Below are positions 5,413 to 11,494 of a stretch of 11,982 nucleotides of DNA, in pieces. The stretch comes from Propionibacterium sp. (lineage in GTDB: Bacteria; Actinomycetota; Actinomycetes; Propionibacteriales; Propionibacteriaceae), in NCBI GenBank assembly GCA_012719335.1, contig JAAYAO010000462.1:1-11982 (forward strand). The letters are read 5' to 3'. Both the position numbers and the translations under genes were made by a program. Position 1 is the stretch's first letter, and each line of letters opens with the position of its first letter. The notes under the pieces were generated by a model. That model ran no database searches, was not told the origin of the DNA, and was given only the letters and a program-made list of their open reading frames with translations.

Positions 5413-6606
5413 TCAGCCGCGCAGGGCGGCCAGCGCGGCGGCCGGGTCGTCGGCGGCGGCCAGTTTGGTCAGCAACTGGGTCGGCCGGTGGCCGGGCTCG
5501 CCGGATTCGGCGTAGATCGCGCGCTGGGCCTCCAGCAGCGCCACCGGGCCCATCTCGGCGATCACGTCGAAGGGCTTCGGCATCCGGCAGCCCAGCGCCA
5601 TCCCGGTGTCGATGTCGGACGGGGTGGCGTAGCGACGCTCGACCATGCCCAGCACGTCGTTGAGGTAGGGGGCGACCAGCTTCATCGGCAGCTCGTCCTC
5701 GCGGGTCGGCAGGTCGACGTCGGCCCAGGCGACCGCGGACTGATCCCCGGCCTCCGGGTGGGGGTAGAAGCCCTCCCCGCTCTTGCGGCCGAGCATCCCG
5801 GCGATGGTCAACTGGGTGAGCAGGGCCGCGGGGGCATGCAGCCGGTCACCGGTCTCGGCGTGCATCCGGGCCAGCGCCGATTCGGCCACGTCCAGCCCGA
5901 TCATGTCCATCAAGGTGAACGGGCCCATCGGGTAGCCGGCTTTCTCGACCATCAACGCATCGATGGTGTCCCGGTCGGCGAAGCCGTCCTGGTAGAGCCG
6001 CACGGCGTGGTTCAGGTAGCCCAACAACAGGTAGTTGACGATGAACCCGGCGCGGTCGGTGCACACGATCGGTGACTTGCCGACCCCGCGCAGCAACTCC
6101 AGGGCCCGCTCGGTGGTCGCATCACTGGTGCGCGGCGCGCGAATCACCTCGACCAGCTTCTGCACCGGGGCGGGGTTGAAGAAGTGGATGCCGAGCACCT
6201 GGGCGGGCCGGTTCGTGGCGGCCGCGATACCCGCGATCGACAGCGAGGAGGTGTTCGTGGCCAGGATCGCGTCGGCCGGGGCGTGCTCGTCGGCCTGCCG
6301 GAAGATCGACGCCTTGAGGTCCTGGTTCTCGTTGACCGCCTCGACGACCAGGCTCGCCTCGCGCACCCCGTCGGGGGTGGAGGTGGTCCAGGTGATCCGG
6401 TCGAGCAACGCGGTGCGCTCCTCGGCAGTCATCTTCTCCTTGGCCACCGCCCGGTCGACCGACTTGGTCAGTACACCCCGGCCGCGAGCCAGGGCCTCAT
6501 CGTTGTAATCGATACCCACCACGGAGTGTCCGGCCTTGGCGAAAACCTCGGCAATACCGGCACCCATCGCGCCGAGACCGATCACCGCCACCACAGAATC
6601 TGTCAT
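5413..6606 (-). CDS. 3-hydroxyacyl-CoA dehydrogenase (3-hydroxybutyryl-CoA dehydrogenase type) with extra C-terminal domain
   Basis: This cytoplasmic enzyme oxidises (S)-3-hydroxyacyl-CoA to 3-ketoacyl-CoA with NAD(P), or runs in reverse, in fatty-acid or butyrate-type acyl-CoA metabolism. The 397-aa protein has the dinucleotide-binding loop GLGAMG at 10-15 with Asp33 ending the second strand, VVEAVNEN at 87-94 and ATNTSSLSI at 116-124. The catalytic His141 lies in GIHFFNPAPVQKLVEV with its partner Glu153, and Asn191 is in GFIVNYLL. The first C-terminal helical domain covers about 185-285. A second, partial copy of that domain covers about 305-365 (MKLVAPYLNDVLGMVERRYATPSDID to KPFDVIAEMG), which makes it about 110 residues longer than the 280-residue single-domain enzymes. 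The ATG at 6604-6606 places the Rossmann strand at residue 4. GGAAG nine bases upstream is a possible ribosome site. It lies alone between nucS and the 90-aa protein operon. Chain-length specificity cannot be read from the sequence. Confidence 0.92.
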   Translation of the reverse strand: MTDSVVAVIGLGAMGAGIAEVFAKAGHSVVGIDYNDEALARGRGVLTKSVDRAVAKEKMTAEERTALLDRITWTTSTPDGVREASLVVEAVNENQDLKASIFRQADEHAPADAILATNTSSLSIAGIAAATNRPAQVLGIHFFNPAPVQKLVEVIRAPRTSDATTERALELLRGVGKSPIVCTDRAGFIVNYLLLGYLNHAVRLYQDGFADRDTIDALMVEKAGYPMGPFTLMDMIGLDVAESALARMHAETGDRLHAPAALLTQLTIAGMLGRKSGEGFYPHPEAGDQSAVAWADVDLPTREDELPMKLVAPYLNDVLGMVERRYATPSDIDTGMALGCRMPKPFDVIAEMGPVALLEAQRAIYAESGEPGHRPTQLLTKLAAADDPAAALAALRG

Positions 6607-6658
6607 TCCTCGAGTCTTCCACGCGCTCGCTACCCACCGGTAATCCGAGGGCGGAATG

Positions 6659-6675
6659 CTCCCGATCAGCGGGAG
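6659..6675 (-). terminator. short hairpin after nucS, candidate terminator
   Basis: CTCCCG (6659-6664) and CGGGAG (6670-6675) form a perfect 6-bp stem with loop ATCAG, starting ten bases beyond the nucS stop. No T-tract follows. The stem is short, so termination is tentative. Confidence 0.45.
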
Positions 6676-6684
6676 GTGATGGGC

Positions 6685-7398
6685 TCAGAAGAGACGATCC
6701 TCGGCGTTGTCCATGCCGCGCAGGGCGTCGTAGTCGAGGGTCAGGCAGGTGATCCCGCGGTCTTCGGCCAGGGTGCGGGCCTGCGGCTTGATCTGCTGGG
6801 CGGCGAACACTCCGCGCACCGGCCGCAACAACGGGTCGCGGTTCAACATCTCCAGATACCGGGTGAGTTGCTCCACCCCGTCGATCCCGCCGCGTCGTTT
6901 GATCTCCACCGCCACGGTCGCGCCGTCCTGATCGCGGCACAGCAGATCGACCGGGCCGATCGGGGTCTGGTATTCGCGGCGCACCAGATGCCACCCCTCA
7001 CCCAGGGTGGCGACGTTCTCGGCCAACAGTTCCTGCAGATGGGCCTCCACCCCGTCCTTCTGCAAACCGGGGTCGACGCCCAGGTCGTGGGAGTAGTCGC
7101 CGAACACCTCGGCGATGGCGATCTGCAGGGTGTCGCCGTCCTTGCCGACGACCTCCCACACCTCGGTGAGGGCGGCGTCCTGTTCGGCGCCGACCACCGC
7201 GGCCAGGTCTTCGGGCGCCGGACGGGTGGTCAGCCGGCACGGTGGGGTCATCCAGTTCAACGGCTTGTAGGAGCCGCCGTCGGAGTGCACCAGCACCGAC
7301 CCGTCCGCCTTCACCATGATGACCCGGGTGGCCATCGGCAGGTGGGCGGTGAGTCGTCCGGAGTAGTCGACCTGACAGCGGGCAATCACAATGCGCAC
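6685..7398 (-). CDS. nucS: NucS/EndoMS mismatch-specific endonuclease
   Basis: NucS is the non-canonical mismatch repair nuclease of actinobacteria and archaea. It cuts both strands at certain mismatches and lowers the mutation rate in lineages lacking MutS/MutL. The 237-aa product begins [21 protein letters not shown] and continues with the highly conserved [13 protein letters not shown] at 38-50, the N-terminal DNA-binding and dimerisation domain. The C-terminal nuclease domain shows the PD-(D/E)xK set: Asp151 in GPVDLL, then Glu165 and Lys167 in VAVEIKRR, followed by [14 protein letters not shown]. The extreme C-terminus EDRLF resembles the sliding-clamp-binding tail described for this family. 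The GTG at 7396-7398 is chosen because conservation begins there; a much longer open frame upstream is shadow of the transporter gene. TACAGT ends seven bases upstream and no Shine-Dalgarno is present, so the transcript may be leaderless. Confidence 0.96.
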   Translation of the reverse strand: MRIVIARCQVDYSGRLTAHLPMATRVIMVKADGSVLVHSDGGSYKPLNWMTPPCRLTTRPAPEDLAAVVGAEQDAALTEVWEVVGKDGDTLQIAIAEVFGDYSHDLGVDPGLQKDGVEAHLQELLAENVATLGEGWHLVRREYQTPIGPVDLLCRDQDGATVAVEIKRRGGIDGVEQLTRYLEMLNRDPLLRPVRGVFAAQQIKPQARTLAEDRGITCLTLDYDALRGMDNAEDRLF

Positions 7399-7405
7399 GC
7401 CGGGC

Positions 7406-7411
7406 ACTGTA
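7406..7411 (-). promoter_or_regulatory. -10 of a likely leaderless nucS promoter
   Basis: TACAGT on the minus strand ends seven bases before the nucS GTG, in the 50-base gap after the transporter stop codon. This would allow nucS to be expressed independently of the divIVA-type/transporter operon. No -35 is apparent. Confidence 0.45.
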
Positions 7412-7448
7412 CCCCGCCCGGCGGTGCCGGTGGGGCCGGAGACGGTGC

Positions 7449-8765
7449 TCAGGACTGGTCGAGCCGCGGCACCAGCACCTCGCGGTAGAACAGCAGGACG
7501 GTCGCGGCCAGCGGAATCGCGATGATCGCGCCGACCAGGCCCAACAGGGTGCCGCCGAGCAGGATCGCGATGATCGTCACCGTGGGCGGCACCTGCACCG
7601 AGTGACGCATCAACCGCGGCTGGACGAGGTAGGCCTCGACCTGCTGGTAGAGCAGGAAGTACACCACCGCCACGATGCCCTGCCAGGGTGAGGACGAGAA
7701 CCCGACCAGCCCGACCAGGATCATCGACATGGTGGCGCCGATCAGCGGGACGAAGCTGAACAGGGCAACCACCACCGCCAGGGCGAGGGCGTAGTGGCTC
7801 AGGCCGATCACCATCATCATCAGGAAGGCGCAGATGCCGGCGCAGGTGACCACCCCGAACATGCCGGTCAGGTAACCACCCACCCGCTTGAAGCTCTCGT
7901 CGGCCAGATAGCGGGCGCGGGGGCGGCGGGACGCGGGGGCGAGGCGGTAGATGACCTCCTTGATCTGGGGGAGGGTGACCAGGAAGTACAGGGTCAGCAC
8001 CAGCCCCACCACCACCGAGGACAACACGCTGACCACCAGTTTGCCGGCGCCGAGGATGCCGCCGAAGGCCTGGTTCAGCAGCGATCCGGAGGTGAGGAAT
8101 TGGGTGAGCCGCTCGATGATGCCGTACTCGGCATCCCAGCGGGCGAAGGTTTGGTTGTCGCGCAGCGACCGCAGCCAGTCGGGGTAACTGTTCAGCAGGG
8201 AGTTGATCTGTTCGCTGAACACCGGCACGGCCACCGACGCGGCCGCGGCGATGATGCCGACCAGGCCGATGAAGACCATCAACACCGCCAACCCGCGCGG
8301 CCATTTGCGGACGGTCAGGAACTCCACGAACGGGTTCAGGCCCAGGGCCAGGAAGAAACTGACCAGGATCACCAGCAGGATCGAACTGGCCTGCACCGCG
8401 GCGTTCATCAGCCCGTAGGCCAACAACACCCCCAGGCAGCCGAAGAAACCGATCGTGAAGGGGGACTGGTTCAACAGGCGTTGCCCCGGTGGCTCCGGGG
8501 GCGGGGGCACCGGCACGGTGCGTTCCACCGCTACCGGGGCCGGGCGGCGTCGGATCGGTTCCACGGCGCGTCGCAGACCACCGGCCAACCGTCCGACCAG
8601 CCGACGGCGGCGCGGCGGGGTGCTCGGGGACTGCGCCAACACCCGTTCGGTGGGCACGGCGTACTGCTCGGGCTCGGCGTCCGGGCTGCTCGGCACCTCG
8701 GCGGTGAGGTCCGGGTCGGGCTCGACGGCGTCGGGCCCGGGTTGTGGCCGATCGGCCACACTCAC
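7449..8765 (-). CDS. AI-2E family transporter (membrane protein)
   Basis: The 438-aa product belongs to the AI-2E (YdiK/PerM/TqsA-like) family of polytopic permeases. Named members export autoinducer-2 or act in ion or osmotic homeostasis, and substrate cannot be inferred from family alone. Residues 1-100 are a cytoplasmic Pro/Arg/Glu-rich extension not needed by the family. Hydrophobic spans begin at about 102. The hallmark [23 protein letters not shown] follows the second span, then a soluble loop with [17 protein letters not shown] distal cluster of spans includes [26 protein letters not shown] and [15 protein letters not shown]. The GTG start overlaps the stop of the upstream DivIVA-like gene as GTGA, so the two are translationally coupled. 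The C-terminus is short ([12 protein letters not shown]). Confidence 0.9.
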   Translation of the reverse strand: MSVADRPQPGPDAVEPDPDLTAEVPSSPDAEPEQYAVPTERVLAQSPSTPPRRRRLVGRLAGGLRRAVEPIRRRPAPVAVERTVPVPPPPEPPGQRLLNQSPFTIGFFGCLGVLLAYGLMNAAVQASSILLVILVSFFLALGLNPFVEFLTVRKWPRGLAVLMVFIGLVGIIAAAASVAVPVFSEQINSLLNSYPDWLRSLRDNQTFARWDAEYGIIERLTQFLTSGSLLNQAFGGILGAGKLVVSVLSSVVVGLVLTLYFLVTLPQIKEVIYRLAPASRRPRARYLADESFKRVGGYLTGMFGVVTCAGICAFLMMMVIGLSHYALALAVVVALFSFVPLIGATMSMILVGLVGFSSSPWQGIVAVVYFLLYQQVEAYLVQPRLMRHSVQVPPTVTIIAILLGGTLLGLVGAIIAIPLAATVLLFYREVLVPRLDQS

Positions 8766-10108
8766 GAGCGGTGTTCACCTTCCGGCAGGACGGCGGGGTG
8801 CTCGACGTCGGCTTCGACGTCGGGGGAGTCGTCGGCGCCGGTCTCGATGGGAGTGGTCTGCTCCGATTCCGAATCGATATCGGTATCGGGGTGGACGACC
8901 TCGGCGGCCGGCACTTCGAGGGCGTCCGGGTCGTCCGGTGATGATGTGTCGGCTTCGTCGGACGCCGGAGCCTGCGGGTCGAGCGGTTCGGATGCGGGCA
9001 TCTCGGGCAGGTTCAACACCGACTCGGGCAGCGGTTCGGGTTCGGGCAGGTCGCGCATCAGCCCGTCCAGATCGACCTCGGCCAGCCCACCGGAGGCCAC
9101 CTCGGTGGCCATCGCCGCGGCGGCCTCCAACTGGGCGGCCAGGGCCTGACGGCGTTGCAGCAGCACATCGGTCTGTTCCCGCAGCGCCAACTGGTGGCGG
9201 CGCCACTCGGCCTGGGCCTGGGCCCGGCGGGCACGCAGCACCGATTCCAGCTTGTTCAGGTGCTCCTGGGCCTCGCGCACCGCCGACACCCGGATCCGTT
9301 CCGCCTCGGCCAGGGCATCGGCACGCACCGCGGCGGCCGACTCGGTCTCGGCACGCAGCCGGGTCAACGCGTCCTCGTGGCCGGCCCGGGCCTCGGTCAA
9401 CATCCCGTTCATCCGTTGGGAGGCCTCGGCCTGTTCGGTGGCGATCGCGCTGAGGATCCGGTCCTTGTGGTCGGCGGCCTCGGCGGTCAATCGGGCGGCC
9501 TCGGCGGTGGCCTTCTGCACCAATGCGTCGGCCTCGGCCCGGGCGGTGGCCACCATCGTCGCGGCGCGGCTCTTGGCGTCGGCGGTGACGGCGTCGGCCT
9601 CCCGACGGGCCGCGGCCAACAGCAGGTCGCCCTCGGTGGTGGCGGAGGTGAGTTGCTCCTGGGTGCGTGCGTGCACCCGGTCGCGCACCTCGCGCAGCTC
9701 GACGGTCGCGGCCAGCCGGGTGTCCTCGGCGTCCCGCTCGGCGATCTGCCGGATCTGCTCGGCGGCCAGATTGGCGTCGTTCAGGGTGGCCTCGGCCTTG
9801 CGGTGGCCCTCGGCGACCAACTCCTCGGCACGGGCCCGGGCACTGCTCAACAGCACCCCGGCATGGCCGACGGCCTCCTCGGGATCGGCCGACACGCCGA
9901 CCACCGGTTCGGTGGGACGCTCGGCCAACTCCTTCACCGCGTCCTGCAGTTCGTGCACCTCACGGGTGCGCTGCAGTAGTTGCGCCTCCAGTGAACGCAG
10001 GTAGTCGTCCACCGAGTGACGCTCGTACCCGCGCAGCACCACCGGAAAACTGCCGGCAGCACTGACCGTCTCGGTGATCAGATCCAGTCCATGCTCATCG
10101 GCGGCCAT
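8762..10108 (-). CDS. DivIVA-domain coiled-coil protein with acidic tail
   Basis: This 448-aa cytoplasmic protein resembles the DivIVA/Wag31 family, which binds the membrane at poles or septa and organises cell-wall growth. Near the N-terminus, [24 protein letters not shown] (about 21-44) matches the DivIVA segment in which a hydrophobic or Arg/Gly turn precedes the first coiled coil. Residues about 45-335 are almost pure Ala/Glu/Arg coiled coil with few helix breakers. The rest, from about 345, is a disordered tail rich in Glu, Asp, Pro and Ser. It is longer than typical DivIVA and is probably a paralogue rather than the essential polar-growth protein, which normally sits near ftsZ. The ATG at 10106-10108 is preferred over the in-frame ATG at 10135 because AGGAG lies seven bases upstream of it. 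The AI-2E transporter gene follows with a GTGA overlap. Confidence 0.85.
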   Translation of the reverse strand: MAADEHGLDLITETVSAAGSFPVVLRGYERHSVDDYLRSLEAQLLQRTREVHELQDAVKELAERPTEPVVGVSADPEEAVGHAGVLLSSARARAEELVAEGHRKAEATLNDANLAAEQIRQIAERDAEDTRLAATVELREVRDRVHARTQEQLTSATTEGDLLLAAARREADAVTADAKSRAATMVATARAEADALVQKATAEAARLTAEAADHKDRILSAIATEQAEASQRMNGMLTEARAGHEDALTRLRAETESAAAVRADALAEAERIRVSAVREAQEHLNKLESVLRARRAQAQAEWRRHQLALREQTDVLLQRRQALAAQLEAAAAMATEVASGGLAEVDLDGLMRDLPEPEPLPESVLNLPEMPASEPLDPQAPASDEADTSSPDDPDALEVPAAEVVHPDTDIDSESEQTTPIETGADDSPDVEADVEHPAVLPEGEHRS

Positions 10109-10144
10109 CGCCCTACTCCTCGAATCGGGAACCATGCGAGGCCA

Positions 10145-10173
10145 ACCCTAGTTGACCGGTGTCAACCGGTCAG
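10145..10173 (-). promoter_or_regulatory. promoter with internal palindromic operator-like site for the DivIVA-type/transporter operon
   Basis: On the minus strand CTGACC (10168-10173, four of six bases matching TTGACA) and TAGGGT (10145-10150) are 17 bases apart. This predicts transcription starting near 10138 and a leader of about 30 bases that carries the AGGAG site. The spacer contains the perfect inverted repeat GTTGACACCGGTCAAC (10151-10166). An overlapping second one, GACCGG and CCGGTC around TTGACA, lies at 10154-10171. A palindrome in the spacer is a classic repressor position. The promoter also overlaps the epimerase stop codon. Function is inferred. Confidence 0.5.
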
Positions 10174-10613
10174 TGTTCGGCGCGCTCCACGATCTCCAAC
10201 AACACCCCGCGGGCGTCCTTGGGGTGAACGAAGTTGATCCGCGAATCGGCGGTGCCGCGGCGGGGTTCGGGGTAGAGCAGCCGCAGGCCGCGCTCGCGCA
10301 ACACCGCGCTGACATGGTCGATATCGGCCACCCGATAGGCCATCTGCTGCATGCCGGGGCCGTTGCGGTCGATGAACTTGGCGATCGTCGACTCCTCGTT
10401 CAGCGGAGCGAGCAACTGCAGTTCCGCAGCGGTTTCGGCGTTGTCGCCGGTGGCGATCATCGCCTCCTCGACCCCCTGCTCCTCATTGATCTCGCGATGC
10501 ACCACCCGCCAGCCCATCACCTCGGTGTGGAACGCGATGGCCTCGTCCAGATCGGGCACGGCCAGGCCGACATGGTCGACACACAGGAACAACGATTCGT
10601 TGGCATCAGTCAT
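10170..10613 (-). CDS. mce: methylmalonyl-CoA epimerase
   Basis: This cytoplasmic enzyme interconverts (2R)- and (2S)-methylmalonyl-CoA, linking carboxylation of propionyl-CoA to the B12-dependent mutase. The 147-aa product matches the Propionibacterium shermanii enzyme along its length. VDHVGLAVPD carries the metal ligand His14, LQLLAPLNEEST carries Gln66, RINFVHPKDARGVLLEI carries Glu140, and LRERGLRLLYPEPRRGT lies between them. The expected third ligand, the second His of HHMA in the P. shermanii protein, is Gln90 here (MQQMAYRV, both His replaced by Gln). I recall the same QQ in other actinobacterial homologues, so activity is still likely. The ATG at 10611-10613 lies six bases after TAGGCT, suggesting a leaderless start. 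It fits with the cobalamin adenosyltransferase gene near the left end. A MarR-family gene lies on the other side of the divergent gap. Confidence 0.93.
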   Translation of the reverse strand: MTDANESLFLCVDHVGLAVPDLDEAIAFHTEVMGWRVVHREINEEQGVEEAMIATGDNAETAAELQLLAPLNEESTIAKFIDRNGPGMQQMAYRVADIDHVSAVLRERGLRLLYPEPRRGTADSRINFVHPKDARGVLLEIVERAEH

Positions 10614-10619
10614 GTCTTC

Positions 10620-10625
10620 AGCCTA
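10620..10625 (-). promoter_or_regulatory. -10 of a likely leaderless mce promoter
   Basis: TAGGCT on the minus strand ends six bases before the epimerase ATG, with no Shine-Dalgarno between them. A weak GTTCCC lies 17 bases further upstream as the only -35 candidate. Confidence 0.55.
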
Positions 10626-10658
10626 GGACTCACCACCCGGCCGGGAACGGGCGGGGGT

Positions 10659-10687
10659 GGGGCACGAAGTGCCCGCGAAAGTGCCCC
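10659..10687. promoter_or_regulatory. palindrome and direct repeats in the divergent gap, candidate operator
   Basis: GGGCACGAAGTGCCC at 10660-10674 is a perfect 6-bp inverted repeat with a three-base centre. Its right half recurs as CGAAAGTGCCCC at 10676-10687, making an imperfect direct repeat of CGAAGTGCCC. The site lies 35-67 bases upstream of the mce -10, in the 183-base gap shared with the plus-strand operon. A regulator such as the nearby MarR-family protein could bind here, but this is only a positional argument. Confidence 0.4.
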
Positions 10688-10726
10688 GGACGGCGTGGCG
10701 CGGCATCGATCGGCGGCCGCGACGTG

Positions 10727-10732
10727 TATGAA
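10727..10732 (+). promoter_or_regulatory. tentative -10 for the 53-aa/PH/MarR operon
   Basis: TATGAA is the most AT-rich hexamer in the divergent gap and would give a leader of about 58 bases before the ATG at 10797. No -35 at the proper distance is convincing. Confidence 0.25.
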
Positions 10733-10796
10733 AGTGGTTGAGTCCTGGGTTCGTTCGCGAGCCCGTCTTCCCCCGGACCAACTTTGGAGACCACGG

Positions 10797-10958
10797 ATGA
10801 GCACCTGGATCAAGAGAGCACTGATCGTGCTGGTGGTCGCTTTCGCGCTCTTTTACCTGTTCACCCGGCCCGAGGACGCCGCCGCGGCGGTGCGCGGTTT
10901 CTTCAACGGCTTCGCCTCGATCGGCCGGTTCTTCACCGCCCTCGCCGACGGTTGGTGA
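10797..10958 (+). CDS. 53-aa membrane peptide, function unknown
   Basis: This small gene encodes 53 aa. A short basic start (MSTWIKR) leads into one hydrophobic span at about 8-22 (LIVLVVAFALFYLF), followed by TRPEDAAAAVRGFFNGFASIGRFFTALADGW, a stretch likely to form an amphipathic helix with Phe on one face. GGAGA six bases before the ATG is a good ribosome site. It is the first gene of a plus-strand operon, and the PH-domain gene starts 14 bases after its stop. I know no named family. The gene pair suggests a partner for the PH-domain membrane protein. Confidence 0.75.
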   Translation: MSTWIKRALIVLVVAFALFYLFTRPEDAAAAVRGFFNGFASIGRFFTALADGW

Positions 10959-10972
10959 CCGGCGGAGCAGGC

Positions 10973-11494
10973 ATGAGCACGAGCGGCTGGCTGCACCCGC
11001 GAGTGGAGCGGCACCTGATCAGCGACGAGGGTGAAGTGATCGTCGACGAGGTGCGCCGCCACCCGGTGGCCCTGATCAAACCGGTGCTGATCGTGCTGGG
11101 CGGCACGGTGCTGTTCGCCCTGATGCCGCTGGTCGACGCGTTCTGGTGGATCTTCGGGATCGCCGGTCTGATCGTGGTGCTGATCGGTCTGGTGCGCGTC
11201 CAGGCGGTGCACATGGATCGGTTCGTGATCACCAACATGCGGGTGTTTCGGGTACACGGCATCTTCGACCGGCACCTGGCCACGATGCCGATGAGCCGGA
11301 TTCTCGACATCACCGTCGCCAAGCCGCTGCTCGGGCGGATCTTCGGCTACGGCCACTTCATCTTCGAATCCGCCGCCCAGGATCAGGGCCTGCGCGAGAT
11401 TCGTTACGTCGGGCGCCCCGATGAGCGTGACCTGACCATTCAGCGGGTGCTGGCCCGGGCCGGCCTGCGCGGTGCCGGAGCCAGACACCGATGA
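10973..11494 (+). CDS. bacterial PH-domain membrane protein (bPH2-like)
   Basis: The 173-aa product begins with a soluble segment (HPRVERHLISDEGEVIVDEVRRHP), followed by two close membrane spans at about 34-53 and 56-77. A cytoplasmic bacterial pleckstrin-homology-like domain runs from about 80 to 155. The domain has the typical VITNMRVFRVHGIFDRHLATMPMSRILDITV run, then GRIFGYGHFIFESAAQDQGLREIRYV. Proteins of this type occur widely in actinobacterial envelopes; their biochemical role is not established. The ATG at 10973 has GGAG five bases upstream; an in-frame GTG at 10955 overlaps the previous stop region but has no better ribosome site. The stop overlaps the following ATG as ATGA. Confidence 0.88.
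   Translation: MSTSGWLHPRVERHLISDEGEVIVDEVRRHPVALIKPVLIVLGGTVLFALMPLVDAFWWIFGIAGLIVVLIGLVRVQAVHMDRFVITNMRVFRVHGIFDRHLATMPMSRILDITVAKPLLGRIFGYGHFIFESAAQDQGLREIRYVGRPDERDLTIQRVLARAGLRGAGARHR

Noticed and set aside
7412..7440. GC-rich inverted sequence after the transporter gene as a terminator
   Set aside because: Only a 5-bp stem (CCGGC with GCCGG on the minus strand) can be drawn in a very GC-rich stretch, which is not distinguishable from chance.
7399..8778. Upstream extension of the nucS frame giving a 697-residue protein
   Set aside because: The extra sequence is Pro/Arg-rich shadow of the AI-2E transporter gene. NucS conservation begins exactly at the GTG at 7398, and a -10-like hexamer lies just before it.
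10109..10135. Longer start for the DivIVA-like protein at the ATG at 10135
   Set aside because: The internal ATG at 10108 has a well-placed AGGAG, and the predicted transcription start is only about three bases before the 10135 ATG. The longer form cannot be fully excluded.
10151..10166. LexA or ParB binding site
   Set aside because: GTTGACACCGGTCAAC does not match the actinobacterial SOS box (GAAC-N4-GTTC) or the parS consensus, so no named regulator is assigned.
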